The position numbers were made by a program, and so were the translations under genes. Source: Lytechinus variegatus (taxonomy: Eukaryota > Echinodermata > Echinoidea > Temnopleuroida > Toxopneustidae). Taken from it: a stretch of DNA of 64,000 nt. Location of the stretch: positions 29,161,434-29,225,433 of the forward strand of contig NC_054743.1 in assembly GCF_018143015.1 (NCBI RefSeq), in the 5' to 3' direction. Of this stretch, positions 30,898 to 42,900 are shown one piece after another. The number at the start of each line of letters is the position of its first letter. Position 1 is the first letter of the stretch. The notes below the pieces were generated by a model. The model was not told the DNA's origin. It saw only the letters and a program-made list of their open reading frames with translations, and did no database searches.

Positions 30898-32265
30898 TTA
30901 TATATAGGCATCAATAAGAAATTTTTTATAGCTGTTTTTGAAGGAGGCAAGAGATGGGCATCTTTTTATTTCTTTGGGTATTTTGTTCCATAACATAACT
31001 CCAGAATATCTAACAGAATTTCGAGAAGATTCATATTTTAACAAAGGTAAATATAAATCACTGGATTGTCTTGTTGGATATGAATGGACATTTGCAGTTA
31101 ATTTAAAATATTTTGTAAATATGGGAGGAAGCAACTGGTGCTCAAACATATACATAAAAGATGCTATTTGGAAATTATAAATATCAAAAATCTTAAGTAC
31201 TTTAAACTTATAGAACAAAGGTCCAGATGGTGTTCTAGGGTTGGAGTTATTAATTGCTCGTAATGCTCTCTTCTGTAAGATAAAGACTCTATTTAAATGT
31301 GTTTGAGCACAGCTGCCCCATGTCATTGTGCAGTAAGATAAATGTGGTAAAATTGTTGCATTATAAATATATAACAGAATTTGACGTGGTATGAAATGTC
31401 TTAATCTAAATATAACACCAATGGCACAAGATATTTTTTGTAAAATTACATTTACATGAGGAGACCATGACAGGTTTTCATCTAGAGTGATTCCTAGAAA
31501 ATTAATTGTAGAAACTTGTAATATGCTTTTATTGTTCATGAAGATATCACTGAGATTGTCAAGAAGTTTCTTATTTTTTGTTTTGAATATCATATAATTT
31601 GTCTTAGAAGAGTTAATAACCAACTTATTTACAAGGAACCACTCTTCGATCCTAGGTATTTCTACATTCAGGATAGAATTTAAATCAACAATACTTTTAC
31701 CTGACAAAAAAAAACTTGTATCATCCGCAAAAATAATAGGGCACAATTGATGACTAACATATTGGACATCATTGATATATAATAAAAATAATAAGGGGCC
31801 GAGGATTGAACCTTGCGGCACGCCTGTGTTTATTTGCAGTAATTGTGAATTTATACCATTGATGGATACAAACTGTTGTCTGTTACTCAAATAACTCTTA
31901 AACCATTCTAAAAAAGTACCTCTTATACCATAATGATGAAGTTTATATAACAGAATTTTGTGATTTATTGAGTCAAAAGCTTTTGACAAGTCGAGAAATA
32001 TACCCAACCCAATATTTTTGTTTTCAAATGCTGTATTGAGATTTTCAATAAATTCCAACAGGGCCATGCATGTAGAATGTCCAGATCGAAATCCAAATTG
32101 TTTATTGTATAATATATTATGTTTGTTTATGAAGGACATTAATTTGTTATAAACTAATTTTTCAAATACCTTTGAAAAAATAGATAAAAGTGAAACTGGA
32201 CGGTAGTTTGTACACAAATGTTTATCTCCTTTTTTAAATAAAGGCAAGACTTTGGCTATTTTCAA
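30898..32265 (-). CDS. LINE reverse transcriptase
   Basis: 455 codons. Motifs in order: LPLFKKGD and NYRPVSLLS (fingers), FGFRSGHST, LDLSKAFDSINH (catalytic aspartate), INTGVPQGSILGPLLFLLYI, and FADD at residues 179-182 (catalytic pair). Thumb and C-terminal segments follow (FLGITLDENLSW … LPHLSYCTMTWGSC … LWNKIPKEIKRC). It would copy element RNA at a nicked target site. It lacks its N-terminus because the frame is broken by one base at about 32342. The 3' end is the natural stop near 30898. Confidence 0.92.
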   Translation of the reverse strand: MKIAKVLPLFKKGDKHLCTNYRPVSLLSIFSKVFEKLVYNKLMSFINKHNILYNKQFGFRSGHSTCMALLEFIENLNTAFENKNIGLGIFLDLSKAFDSINHKILLYKLHHYGIRGTFLEWFKSYLSNRQQFVSINGINSQLLQINTGVPQGSILGPLLFLLYINDVQYVSHQLCPIIFADDTSFFLSGKSIVDLNSILNVEIPRIEEWFLVNKLVINSSKTNYMIFKTKNKKLLDNLSDIFMNNKSILQVSTINFLGITLDENLSWSPHVNVILQKISCAIGVIFRLRHFIPRQILLYIYNATILPHLSYCTMTWGSCAQTHLNRVFILQKRALRAINNSNPRTPSGPLFYKFKVLKIFDIYNFQIASFMYMFEHQLLPPIFTKYFKLTANVHSYPTRQSSDLYLPLLKYESSRNSVRYSGVMLWNKIPKEIKRCPSLASFKNSYKKFLIDAYI

Positions 32266-32327
32266 AGATTCTGGAAAGCATCCAGTTTCAATAGAAATAT
32301 TAAATATATGTGACAGTACTGGAGCTA

Positions 32328-32738
32328 TTACATGAATTGACTTTTTAAAACTCTGCTATCGATTTCATCATGCCCTGGGCTCTTGCCATCTTTTAATCCC
32401 AATACAGCATTTATAACATCAGCTTCAGATATGGCTGTACAAAAAAATGAATGTGGGTAAACAGTAGTTAAAAAGTTTGATGGATTCTTGGTACAAGGAG
32501 GTATTGTATCAAGAATACTATCTCCAATAGAAACAAAATATTGATTAAAATGCAACAAAATATCACCAGGTTCTGTTAAACATGTATTATCAACCACCAG
32601 AGATGGAAATTCAGATTTCTTTTTGTTTTTCAAAACATTATTAATTACCTTCCAAGTTCCCTTTAAATTGTTCTTAACGGAACGCACTATCTGAAAAGTG
32701 GATGAGTGAGTAAAGTGAACAGTCTGAATTTGTTGCAT
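32328..32738 (-). pseudogene. LINE RT upstream segment, out of frame with the rest
   Basis: Encodes the linker before the RT domain (…KGTWKVINNVLKNKK … GDILLHFNQYFVSIGDSI … GLKDGKSPGHDEIDSRVLK). Homology passes into the next frame at a run of five A on the - strand (32342-32346), consistent with loss of one A. It stops at 32328. Confidence 0.85.
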
Positions 32739-33284
32739 ATGCAGACGTACTATATATTTTTTTTAATCCAGTAATGTCTAACTAAGCGTGAAAATATTAT
32801 ATTCGGAGAGAACATTTTGCGATATAGAACTGGCATAACATGAAGTTACAAAAAAATCTAATTGTCAGCGATTTTTTCTGAATGGTAAAAACAACAAACC
32901 TACTTATAATGATTTCAAATAATGAGATACACGATCGAGCTCAAGGAGGGGGCCGTATTATGGTCATTTTGTCCGATGTTTTCATTGTAAATCATAAAAA
33001 ATCACAATTTTTACAACTTTGGCAGATAATAACACTGAAAAAAATATATCTATAAAAGAAATCAATATTAAAATATATTATGTTTAAAAAGCAGGTATAA
33101 GGCATTATTTAAAAAAAAAACATGTATTTTATTCTTTCTCCATGCAGGCAGGACCCTGTGAACGATTTTGTTTTACAGGGGGGTGTTGAAGTAAATGAAG
33201 GTAATTTTTAAAATAAATTTGACAAGCAAAAATACAAAAAAGGGCCAGACACATTATTTTGCTTTCTTTTCTTTGCCACACCTA

Positions 33285-33445
33285 TAAAGGGAGCGTTTCA
33301 TGAGAGGACTCGTCGGACGTTTTCCGACAAGTCCCATTTTATCTGACAGTTACCATAGTAACAGTACCTCTCAGCCAATCAACATCAGAGGAAGATGTCA
33401 GATCTGACAACACGGTCGGATGAAAATGTTCATGACTGACACTCT
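33285..33445. mobile_element. Small repeat upstream of CDC40
   Basis: Collinear with 49055-49205. Both copies hold TTTCATGA.AGGACT…TCGGACGTTTT-like sequence and then TTTTATCTGACAGTTACCAT and TCAGATCTGACA segments. The GGACTTGTC/GTCGGA.. ends are partly inverted, suggesting a MITE. Confidence 0.6.
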
Positions 33446-33934
33446 CCGGAAACCCATTGTATGGACTGGAGAATAACACACGCAGCACCCCCAGGAAACT
33501 CTTGGGGTGCTTCATGCAGCATTCACATTATTTTTATATTTTTTGGAGGTCACTTTGTCTATTTTCTTCCTACTCATTTTTTTATTACAAAAAATGTACC
33601 TCCTCTTTCATATCTAACTTCTTCTTTTTGTTATTGTTGTATTTTCTCTTTCCTTTTTACTTCTTTATTGCCTGCTTTGCTTTTTTCTTGTTCGTGCCGG
33701 TCTGATATCCATCTTTTCTTAGTTTGTATGGTTGGAAATTAATGACTCGAATGGGTCGGCATTCTAAATAAGATAGCATACTTTGGGTATTTTCAATGAA
33801 TGACCCTTTGTTTCATCAAAACAAAGAGATGTATATAGGCCGACATAGTTTTAATGTCTATGGAGATCAGTGATGATGTGATACCAAATATATGAACGTA
33901 GAGGGTGTCCTCACTGTGTCGGAAATAAATAGAA

Positions 33935-36900
33935 ATGGCAGCAATCGCAGCCTTGCAGGCTTATGGAAGTGACGAAAGTGATGGAGATATTAGTGACAAG
34001 GAGTCCAATTCCGAAGATGCGACGGCACATCTCAGACCACTTGAGAAGGATGGGACCATTAAATCTTTGCAAGTGAAACTACAATTGAACGCAGCACCAA
34101 CAGTGGACGAAACAAGTGACGTGAGTATTTTGAATGTTGTCCCATATATCTGACTTGATGTTGGTAAAAATCCCGGGGGGGGCACTCAGTATATAATGGC
34201 TTAATGCATAGTGGGTATGTGCCTCGGAGGGGACCCCCATTTTAACACTCAAATTTCCGTTCCAAGGCATAGCATTTTTGCCTTGTTGAGAAAAAGAACA
34301 AAGAAAGCTGCTCCAAGGCATAGCATTTTCTTCTTATCGAGAAAAAAAGAAGAGAGAAATCCGCTCCAAAGGAAAAGCTTCGCATATTTTTCGTTACGCC
34401 GCTGGCCGCTCCGATCGCATTGAATGAGCTGCAATTTTGGTGAAAAGCGGCCGCAGAGCTCCCACGGCGGTGGCCGCGCTAGCTGCATCATGCACGCATG
34501 ACCGTTCCATAAGGATGCATACGCACTCACACGCTGGCGATCCGTTCCAAGCCCCCCGTTTTCACAAACATTTGTCGTTACGAAGCACGTTCCGAGGACC
34601 CTCCTTTTTACAATAAGCCGGCTCCAAGGCCCCCTTCTTTTGTCTTGCCCCCGGCATACCCCCACCACTTTTTTGGTCAAGTGCCCCCCCCCCCCCCGGG
34701 TAAAAATACTAAAAAGGACGTGCATCCCTCGACCTAGACCAAAAGCTTCGGTCTCTGTTATGTTGGTTGTTCAGCTGAACTCCGTTGGCTTCACTCACCA
34801 AATACAGAGACCGAAGTTCTAGCGCGATCTGTACAGGGGACTCAATGGCCATATGTTTATGTACTTAAGATTGGATAAAACAGGGAAGTGAATTTGCGTG
34901 ACAGGTTAGTCAATGTTTTAGTTCCTTTTAACTTGATTTTTCTCCTTTTTTTGGCAATTAATGCCAAGAGGGAATATTAATTTGCATTTTTGTCGTGTTA
35001 ATTTTCAAAATTTTTATTCATTAAAGACAAAAATTGAAGAGCCCCGACGGGGGGATTTTGCATTGCAATTCCCCTAATGGTGGCTGCACGATAGCGAGCC
35101 GTCTGTGTACGAGGAGAAGATTTTTAAAAAATGTAGAAAAAAACTCCTCGAAACAGACGGCTGCCAGCTGTCTACCCTCGACCTTGTCAATTGATTTCAT
35201 GTGTAGGCTTACAGCTTACTATTACATAGCCTTGAGGACTTTGTGATGATATGTGTTAAATATTTTGACATATACTTATTCCTTGCCTTGAAACCCTTGC
35301 CATATGCATTTAAGCGAGACTTGTCAACAAAGAAAGATGGATTTCCCTTTGGCTTTGGTAATTTAGATTTGTTAGAAAAAAGTAGCCCTAAATTTGTTTT
35401 TTTTTTCATTGATTTTTATTTTATCTATACACCTTCGAAATCATATGCCTAGATAAAAATAATTGTTTTACAAATAATGAAATTTAAAACTTGATTATAA
35501 ATAAGACAAGGCTCGACATTAGCGGTGGCCCAGGGCCACCAAAAATTCATCTCGGGCCCGAATCGGGCAACCAATAATTTTCAAAGTAGCGCAATTTTTC
35601 TCCCGATTTTGCATGCATTTATCAACTTTCTACAGTTCAAAATGCAAGCCAATTCGTCATGCGCCTTTTTTGTTAATCTACACACAAATACACACACACA
35701 AAGATTGCATAGTCATGACAGTATGTAGGCCTACCGCTAGAATACAGTAACTATTATTCAGCCGGCCGTGCCGGCTGTCTGGCTGAGCTTGGCATGCATG
35801 AAACCACTGCAGCTAGCTGTGCGCTAGCAGACTATTCAGACTCGGGAGCTGCGATACGAAATGTTACTGCTAAGAAATCTTCCCCAGAACTTTGAAAATC
35901 TACGTCAAAGTCACATTTTACACCAATGAAATGCCCTTCTACAGTCCATATTACTGAAACCTGATTATTTGCAAGCATTAAAAGGAGGAATTATGACCTC
36001 TCTTTTGACTCAAAAAGACCGATTTCCAAATGCATTAATGCACATAAAACACATAGGTGAGTACATCACAGTCCCACATGTGCATTTGTATGTATGTTGA
36101 TATTTGGTTTATTTCGAAGCTGTGTCTCTTCTAATAAAAAATAAATAGACAGCTACTTTCTTTCTTGTTTATAAATGACTTCTTAAACCACTTTTAAGGA
36201 AGTAAATACTTTGGGAAGGCATTTCATTGATATGAAATGGGAATTTTTCCATCATTTTGTCAAATATAGGGAAGGAATTTTCTCACTGTTTTTTCCAGAT
36301 AACTTTTGCCGTTTTCTTATTTTTTTCTTTCATTTTTTTACAGTGATTAAACCATTTGACCCCTTCCCATTGAATGTGCCCGATTAAAATATATGTTTCT
36401 ACTGAATAATAATAATAATAATTTTCCCCATTTTTGATAATTTTGTCTTATTCATTTTTCTTACATTTCCTTTTTTTTTCTCAATTTTTGTTTTCCTGTT
36501 CTTTGTTTTTTCTTTTGTTTTATTTCACTTATTCATTTTACATTTTTTGTTTTCTTTTTTCAATATACTAAATTATTCTAAAAATTATTTTTGTTTATTT
36601 CCCCCTTTTAAACATTGTTCTCATTCTGCAGCATATTTTTCTGTGATTTTCTCCTGCTATAATATGCTGGATAAGAGAAAATAAACTGGATTTGGGGCCT
36701 GCATAATCTAAGTTTTACGATCAAAAAGGAAGAAAGGAAAAATCATTGTTTTGTAAATCTATCAGAGTTTGCTAATATGCACTATTTATTTACTTAACCA
36801 TTATGAATGTGTGCCTATATGGAGATTAAAAGTCCACACAACCTGGGAACGATACAATTCTTTTCTCTTTCAATCATTTCATATTTACGATGATAGAACA

Positions 36901-39900
36901 ATTTATACACAAAATAAGCAAAGTAAAATAACAGCTAGCATGATTTACATACGAGATGTAAAAAGAATAGTAGTAATGACTGCAGAATATTTCAGAAGTT
37001 TCATTTTTTAATTAATGTTTTTCTGTATATTTTTCAGGCCACCAAACTTTACTAATGGGCCACCAAAAAAAATTATTTGAAGGTTTTGGTGGACCGAACG
37101 GGCCACCACCAAAAAAAGTCAATGTGGAGCCTTGAATAAGATATTAATCATTCTGGAAATGTTTTTTTTTTAGGTGACCTAGTGGCATCCCTGTTTTAAA
37201 TTGCACTCAATCTAGATAAAAAAACAATCACCGAATTGTTGAGAAACAACTTATTTCTGTTTAGCTGCACAAATGCAATATTAGTTTACGTAATCAATAA
37301 TTTTGATATATAGAATTAGAAATCGGTAAGTAATGATAATTTACTTAAGAAATTAATATCTTTTTTGTACTTTTCTTCAATTTTTCATGCAGTTTGGAAG
37401 CAACCCTTACCACCAGCCACTAGACCCATTCACAAAGACTGTGTCTTATAATCCTCAGTATGATCAGATGTACAAGCCACAAGTAAGTAATGATGGCTTC
37501 CTTGCTGGGCTGTATGAGGTCAGATATTTTAGTATATTTGATTATTAATGGCTGTAATATATGTAAGCTGATGTATATTTGTCTTGTGTTTTCACCCACT
37601 TGTAATAATAGTAACGGTTATTTATATGCGCTATACACAAAAAGTATCACAGCGCTTAGAATTGCCAAAAATAAAATATAAATCTGAAGTAACACAAAAA
37701 AGTATAGAATTGTATACATTAAATTGCATCAACTATTGATGTTCACAACTGCGCCACATGTATCAATTTATTTTCTGTACTGATACATTGTATATATTCA
37801 AAAATGGTTTTGATTACTTTTAAAACATGATTACCCTACAAATGATGATTGTGGCAGAGATCCTCCTATCATCAGATCTGAATTCATTTTGTATATCCAT
37901 GTAAAATAAAATACAAAATGAATCTATATTGATTGCATAACATCACAGACTGACTTATTCATTTGCATACTGGTCAACAGGGGTATTGGCCTACAGTTTT
38001 GTAAAAAAAATATAAAAAAAACACGAAAATTTAAGATGTCATTACTTTTTTTAACATCAGAATTTAAGGATGCAGACATTATTATCTATTGAAATCTCAT
38101 AATTGTTCCACAATTATGGTGCCCTGTTCCCCAGAGAGCTCAGTTTCCAAAAGTCTTGGAGTTTACACATCTTTCAGTGAGAATATCCTGTGATTGTGAA
38201 CAAAGAGTTTAACTGAGGTGAACAGGGACATTCCAATTAATGCTTTTTAAAAACTAGAGTGAAGACTTGAAACAAGATATGAGCCTTTATCCGAAGCCAA
38301 GGAGGCTACCTAGGATTGGTCTGGTAGGATATTTGTAGGATAAAAAAATTGCTTGACTTTGGCAAATATTTGCCTTCTAAAAGGTTGGCTTTATATCACC
38401 TATATTCTATTTCTGCTTCTCTGTCTACTCATACCGATGTCCATTGTTCATTATTCTGATGTGGTCTTTGATGTTTCATAATTGTACTTAAATTACATCA
38501 TTTAGGCAGGACCTGTGAATCCATTCAAGACACAACAACAGACCGCTGCCAAGAACACTCTATCTGGCTATGTAGAACCAGCCCATCTCAATCCTTTCCA
38601 TTTTGAGAACCAAAGAAGGACATTCTCAAGCTATGGTAGGAAATATATTCTCACTTTTTCAACTATCATTCTTTTTTCATTAGTAATACATTGTTAAAAT
38701 CTGTAATATGCTACAATAAGCTACATTAATGATGTATTGTTAATGTGATGACTGTCCCTGAGATGCATTTTTTTTCTTTAAATCTTAATTTTGCAATTTG
38801 GTGTATTTGAATTTGATATGATTGCAAGTTGTCAAGTGACTGATTTAAACACATATTTTTCTGAAGATAATCCTATCTAGGCATGCTTTTCAATAAACTT
38901 TAACTCCTTTTTTCCACCAACTTAAGAAAATAGGGTTGCATAATAATTAATATTGCATAAAATCTCCAAATATCCAAAGTTGATGAAAAGTGCATTCAGT
39001 TTGTTTATGATATGATCTGTACCGGAACTTTATAACAATCAATTTAACACTTGATTTTGCAATATTCTTGTATTTATTTTCCCTGATATTCACTAGGTTT
39101 TGCTGTTGATCCCAGTGTTGATACAGGTGGAAAGCACATTGTATCAAACAAAGAGGGCACCAAGCCTGTAGAAGGTAGGTTCTATGGTATACTAAGAGCA
39201 CAAACAGCAAAAGAAATTGTGATTGTGTGTAAACGAAACCCATTCAATACTGATACAAGATTCTTTTCAGAGACTGTACTAGCCCTCGCAATACCATAAT
39301 AGTGATGGGTTTCTTCAAGAATACTGATTTTGGGGGATAAGAATACTGAAAATGCAAAATACAACTTGGCAGCTCTGTTCTTGTATGATTAAGGAGTTGA
39401 TGTGATCAATAGTTGCATTGGTTTGTAAAGTATTCAAAGGAGGTTAAAATCATGGATGAAGAGAGAATAATCTTTTAGAATATATTGCTATTCAAAACAG
39501 AATGAAAACCCTTTGTCAACTCCCTATGTTCTTCAAATTAGAAATTTTCCGTTGAATATTAGGTCTTCATGGAGAAGTCTCATTATGTTATGTTCTGATA
39601 GTTCAGCCCCTCCAATCCATCCCCCCCCCCTCAATTATCACTATGTTGCTTCTCTGTTCTTTATTTCAATCCTTGACATGTATATCAATTCCCCTTGGTG
39701 TGTTTGAGCTTTAAATAGGAGGCTATCTGTTCCTTGAGGTATCATCATTGTAATACTGTCAGTGTTATTATGTTCATACCGGCTGCTTTTATTACATCAT
39801 TATTGTATTACTGTTCCCAGGTAAGACAGTCTTTGAGAAGGTTGAATTAAGGGAAGGGGACAAGCGGAAGAGGGTGAAGAACAAAGATGCCTCAGACATA

Positions 39901-42900
39901 GAGGGCTTTGAGGGTCCGTGGGGGAAATATCAGGATGAGAAGACAGTAGCCAAACCATCAGAGGTAAGCCTCATCATTTTACAACTTACTCTTATCATCC
40001 TTATCTGTGGAAGCATTTCGGTTTAGTGGTTTTCCGACTTGGACCTTTCAAGCAGGGGGTCATGGTTTCAAACCCCAGCCATGGCAGGGTTTTTTTTTTC
40101 AGCAACAGCTTTATCCACATTCTGCTGCCCTCAACCTAGGTGAGGTAAATTGCGATCTAACAGGAATTTGATCCTTGTAAAACAGAAGCTTGTCAAGAGC
40201 TGTGTTACTAAAGTTGGGGTACATGTAACTAAGGTTTCACTCTTGAAGATAGCTTAAAGACTTCTTTTAAGTGATGAACCCTATAGATAAGGAAGTATAA
40301 TCAATATTGTAATTATTAAAGGACAAATCCATCTCAACAAAAAGCTGATAGAAAGACAAAAATCCAACAAGCACAACAATGAAAATTTCATCAAAATCGG
40401 ATGAAATATAAGAGAGTATGACATTTTAAAGTTTCGCTTAATTTCACAAAACAGTCAGATGCCCAATCTGTCGGTATGCAAATGAGGAAACTGTCAACGT
40501 CATCCACTCACTATTTCTTTTGTATTTTATTATAGGAAATATGAAATATTCTAATGTTTTCCTCATTGTCACGTGAAATGATTAATTCCTCCCTGAACAT
40601 GTGGAATTAACATTGTTTTATACTATGTGTTACAGTCAACTTGGTTCTTATTGTCAAAACTGTGAAAAATGAAATATTGTATAATTCAAACAATAAATAA
40701 CAAAAGAAATAGTGAGCGATAGACAACATCGACTGACTCAGTTGCATGACACTGAGTTGTGCATATCACTGTTTGGTGAAAAATAAGCAAAACTGTAAAA
40801 TGCCATAACTTTCTTATTTTACATCCAATTATGATTAAATTTTAAGCGTTATGCTAGTTTGGTTTTTCTCTTTTTATTCAAATTAATATTTTTCTGGGGT
40901 GGACTTGACCTTTAATTGGTAATGAATTGATAATATTACAAAAATAGATTAATCATTGAAATGTAATTTTTTTCACTCTGTCTTTTCAATAGGAAGAGCA
41001 GACAGAGTTAGATGAGATTCTTGCTAAGAGAGCTAAGAGAGGCAAGATGATGGATGATAAACCAGCCGAAGAGAAGACTACACTACACAGTAAGTCATAC
41101 CACCAGGACCCTGTCTTACAAAGAGTTGATATTGATCTGATCAATCACAACTATGGACGGCCAGCAACGTCAACATATAAAATGCATGTTTGTGCAAAAA
41201 AAATTCTATATATGAATGTGTATGAATAAATTCATTGATTTCTTGACAATTTGGTATGTTCTCCTTTGTTTACAAAGGACATTTTACAAATTTCCTGAAG
41301 AAGAAATTATGACACTGATGGATTTCCATAGAGTTACGGTTGATTGGATCGATCGAACTCTTTGTAAGACGGGGCCCAGATTATCTTGTATGTGATTATA
41401 TCTTCATTGTTCGTATCAAGCAGTTCTAGCTTACAGGTCAAGGGTGATTCTATAAAATAACCTTTTTCTTTAAGTCTGACCCTTAGTTTTACTCCATATG
41501 ACAAACTGTTAAATAATTTTAAACTGTCACTTCATATGATCTAAAAAATCTAAGACGAATCATTTGGGCTTATCAGGTGTCAAATTTGTTTTAGAGATTG
41601 ATGAATGTATGAGATTCCAAGGAAACAAAGTATAAAAAAAACATACAAGTCTACATTATAGATCCAACTATTTAAATTGTATGATTTCTTTTGAGAATAA
41701 TGTGGGGTTTTTAAAAACCTTTCCTCATCTTTGATCTGATTTCTGTTAAGCCAGTTGGTACATATTGACTGAAACTATCACATTTTGATAGGTTCTATCA
41801 AATAAATTTCATTTTCAAGAAAACATACACAGTACAGTGAGACCTTTACAACACTATGTTGTTCAATAACCATGGAAAGCTTCGAAACTGATTCAACTTG
41901 CCTAGATCTTCTTTACAGAACAACAAATACCCTATTGAACATCCACCTACGTGACCAACCAATTTTTTTCCTCCCCCAAAAACCTTTCTTCCAGTCAAAG
42001 ATGCCTACGACTACCAGGGTCGATCCTACCTTCACATACCCCAAGACCTGGACGTGGATCTCAGGTCTGAGCTGCCTCCAGACAAGTGCTATCTCCCCAA
42101 GAAGACCATTCACCAATGGACTGGTCACACTAAAGGTGTGGCGGCCATCAGGCTCTTGCCAGTCTCTGGACATCTTCTCATCTCCTGTGGCATGGACAGC
42201 AAAATCAAGGTACTTTGATATTCCTTAGTATACTGATAGCCATGGTTTAGCTTACCCCGGGTTACCCTGGGTTAACTTTACAGACGGTGGCAGATCGGGG
42301 GGGGGGGGAGGGTTGGGGGCATTGGGTGATTTCAAGTCCGGTGTTGGTGTTGAAATTTTGATTGCTTCCCCTAGCTCCAGAACTTATTCAGAGTTTGTGA
42401 AACTGATCCAGATCACATTTTGGACATCTCATTAGCTAGTGATTGACTTTTCGGGACCATCTTCATTTTACATGTATGTTTGGTGTTATAATCGAGTGAA
42501 AATTGACCTAACACCAACTCCAAAAGGTCAACACTGAACTTGAAATCACCCATTTCTGACCTTTGCCTCCCTTTTCAGAGTAATAGTCAATATTTGCCCC
42601 CCTTTTTTGAAAATCCTGGATCCATCCCTGAACTGGTCCCTGACCACACTTTTTTTGAGTGCCAATTGTCAACTCATTCACAAAGTAAAACTGATCCTCA
42701 TCCTGCGCTGAAAAGGTTGATAGAAAAATTAATTGACTCTTTAAAAAAAAAAGGAAAATGCGAAAATATAATGAATTTCACTGAATTAATTTGGATGTCA
42801 TCTTTGCCATAAATATAGAGGAAGTATCATGATGGTCAGGTCTAGCAATTTTCAGCTGTTTCTTTCATAAATGTGAAGGCAACAAAGATCAAAAGTGCAT

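Larger units (their letters stand above)
30616..32760 (-). mobile_element. CR1/Jockey-type LINE, 5'-truncated
   Basis: The RT-encoding part and 3' UTR of a non-LTR retrotransposon, ending in a repeated ATGAAATGAAATGAAATG tail. No endonuclease domain precedes it within the window. Coding content is listed separately at 30898-32265 and 32328-32738. Confidence 0.9.

Noticed and set aside
40019-40085. Possible tRNA gene
   Set aside because: Box A and box B are present, but acceptor and anticodon stems do not form, and the body that follows is SINE-like.
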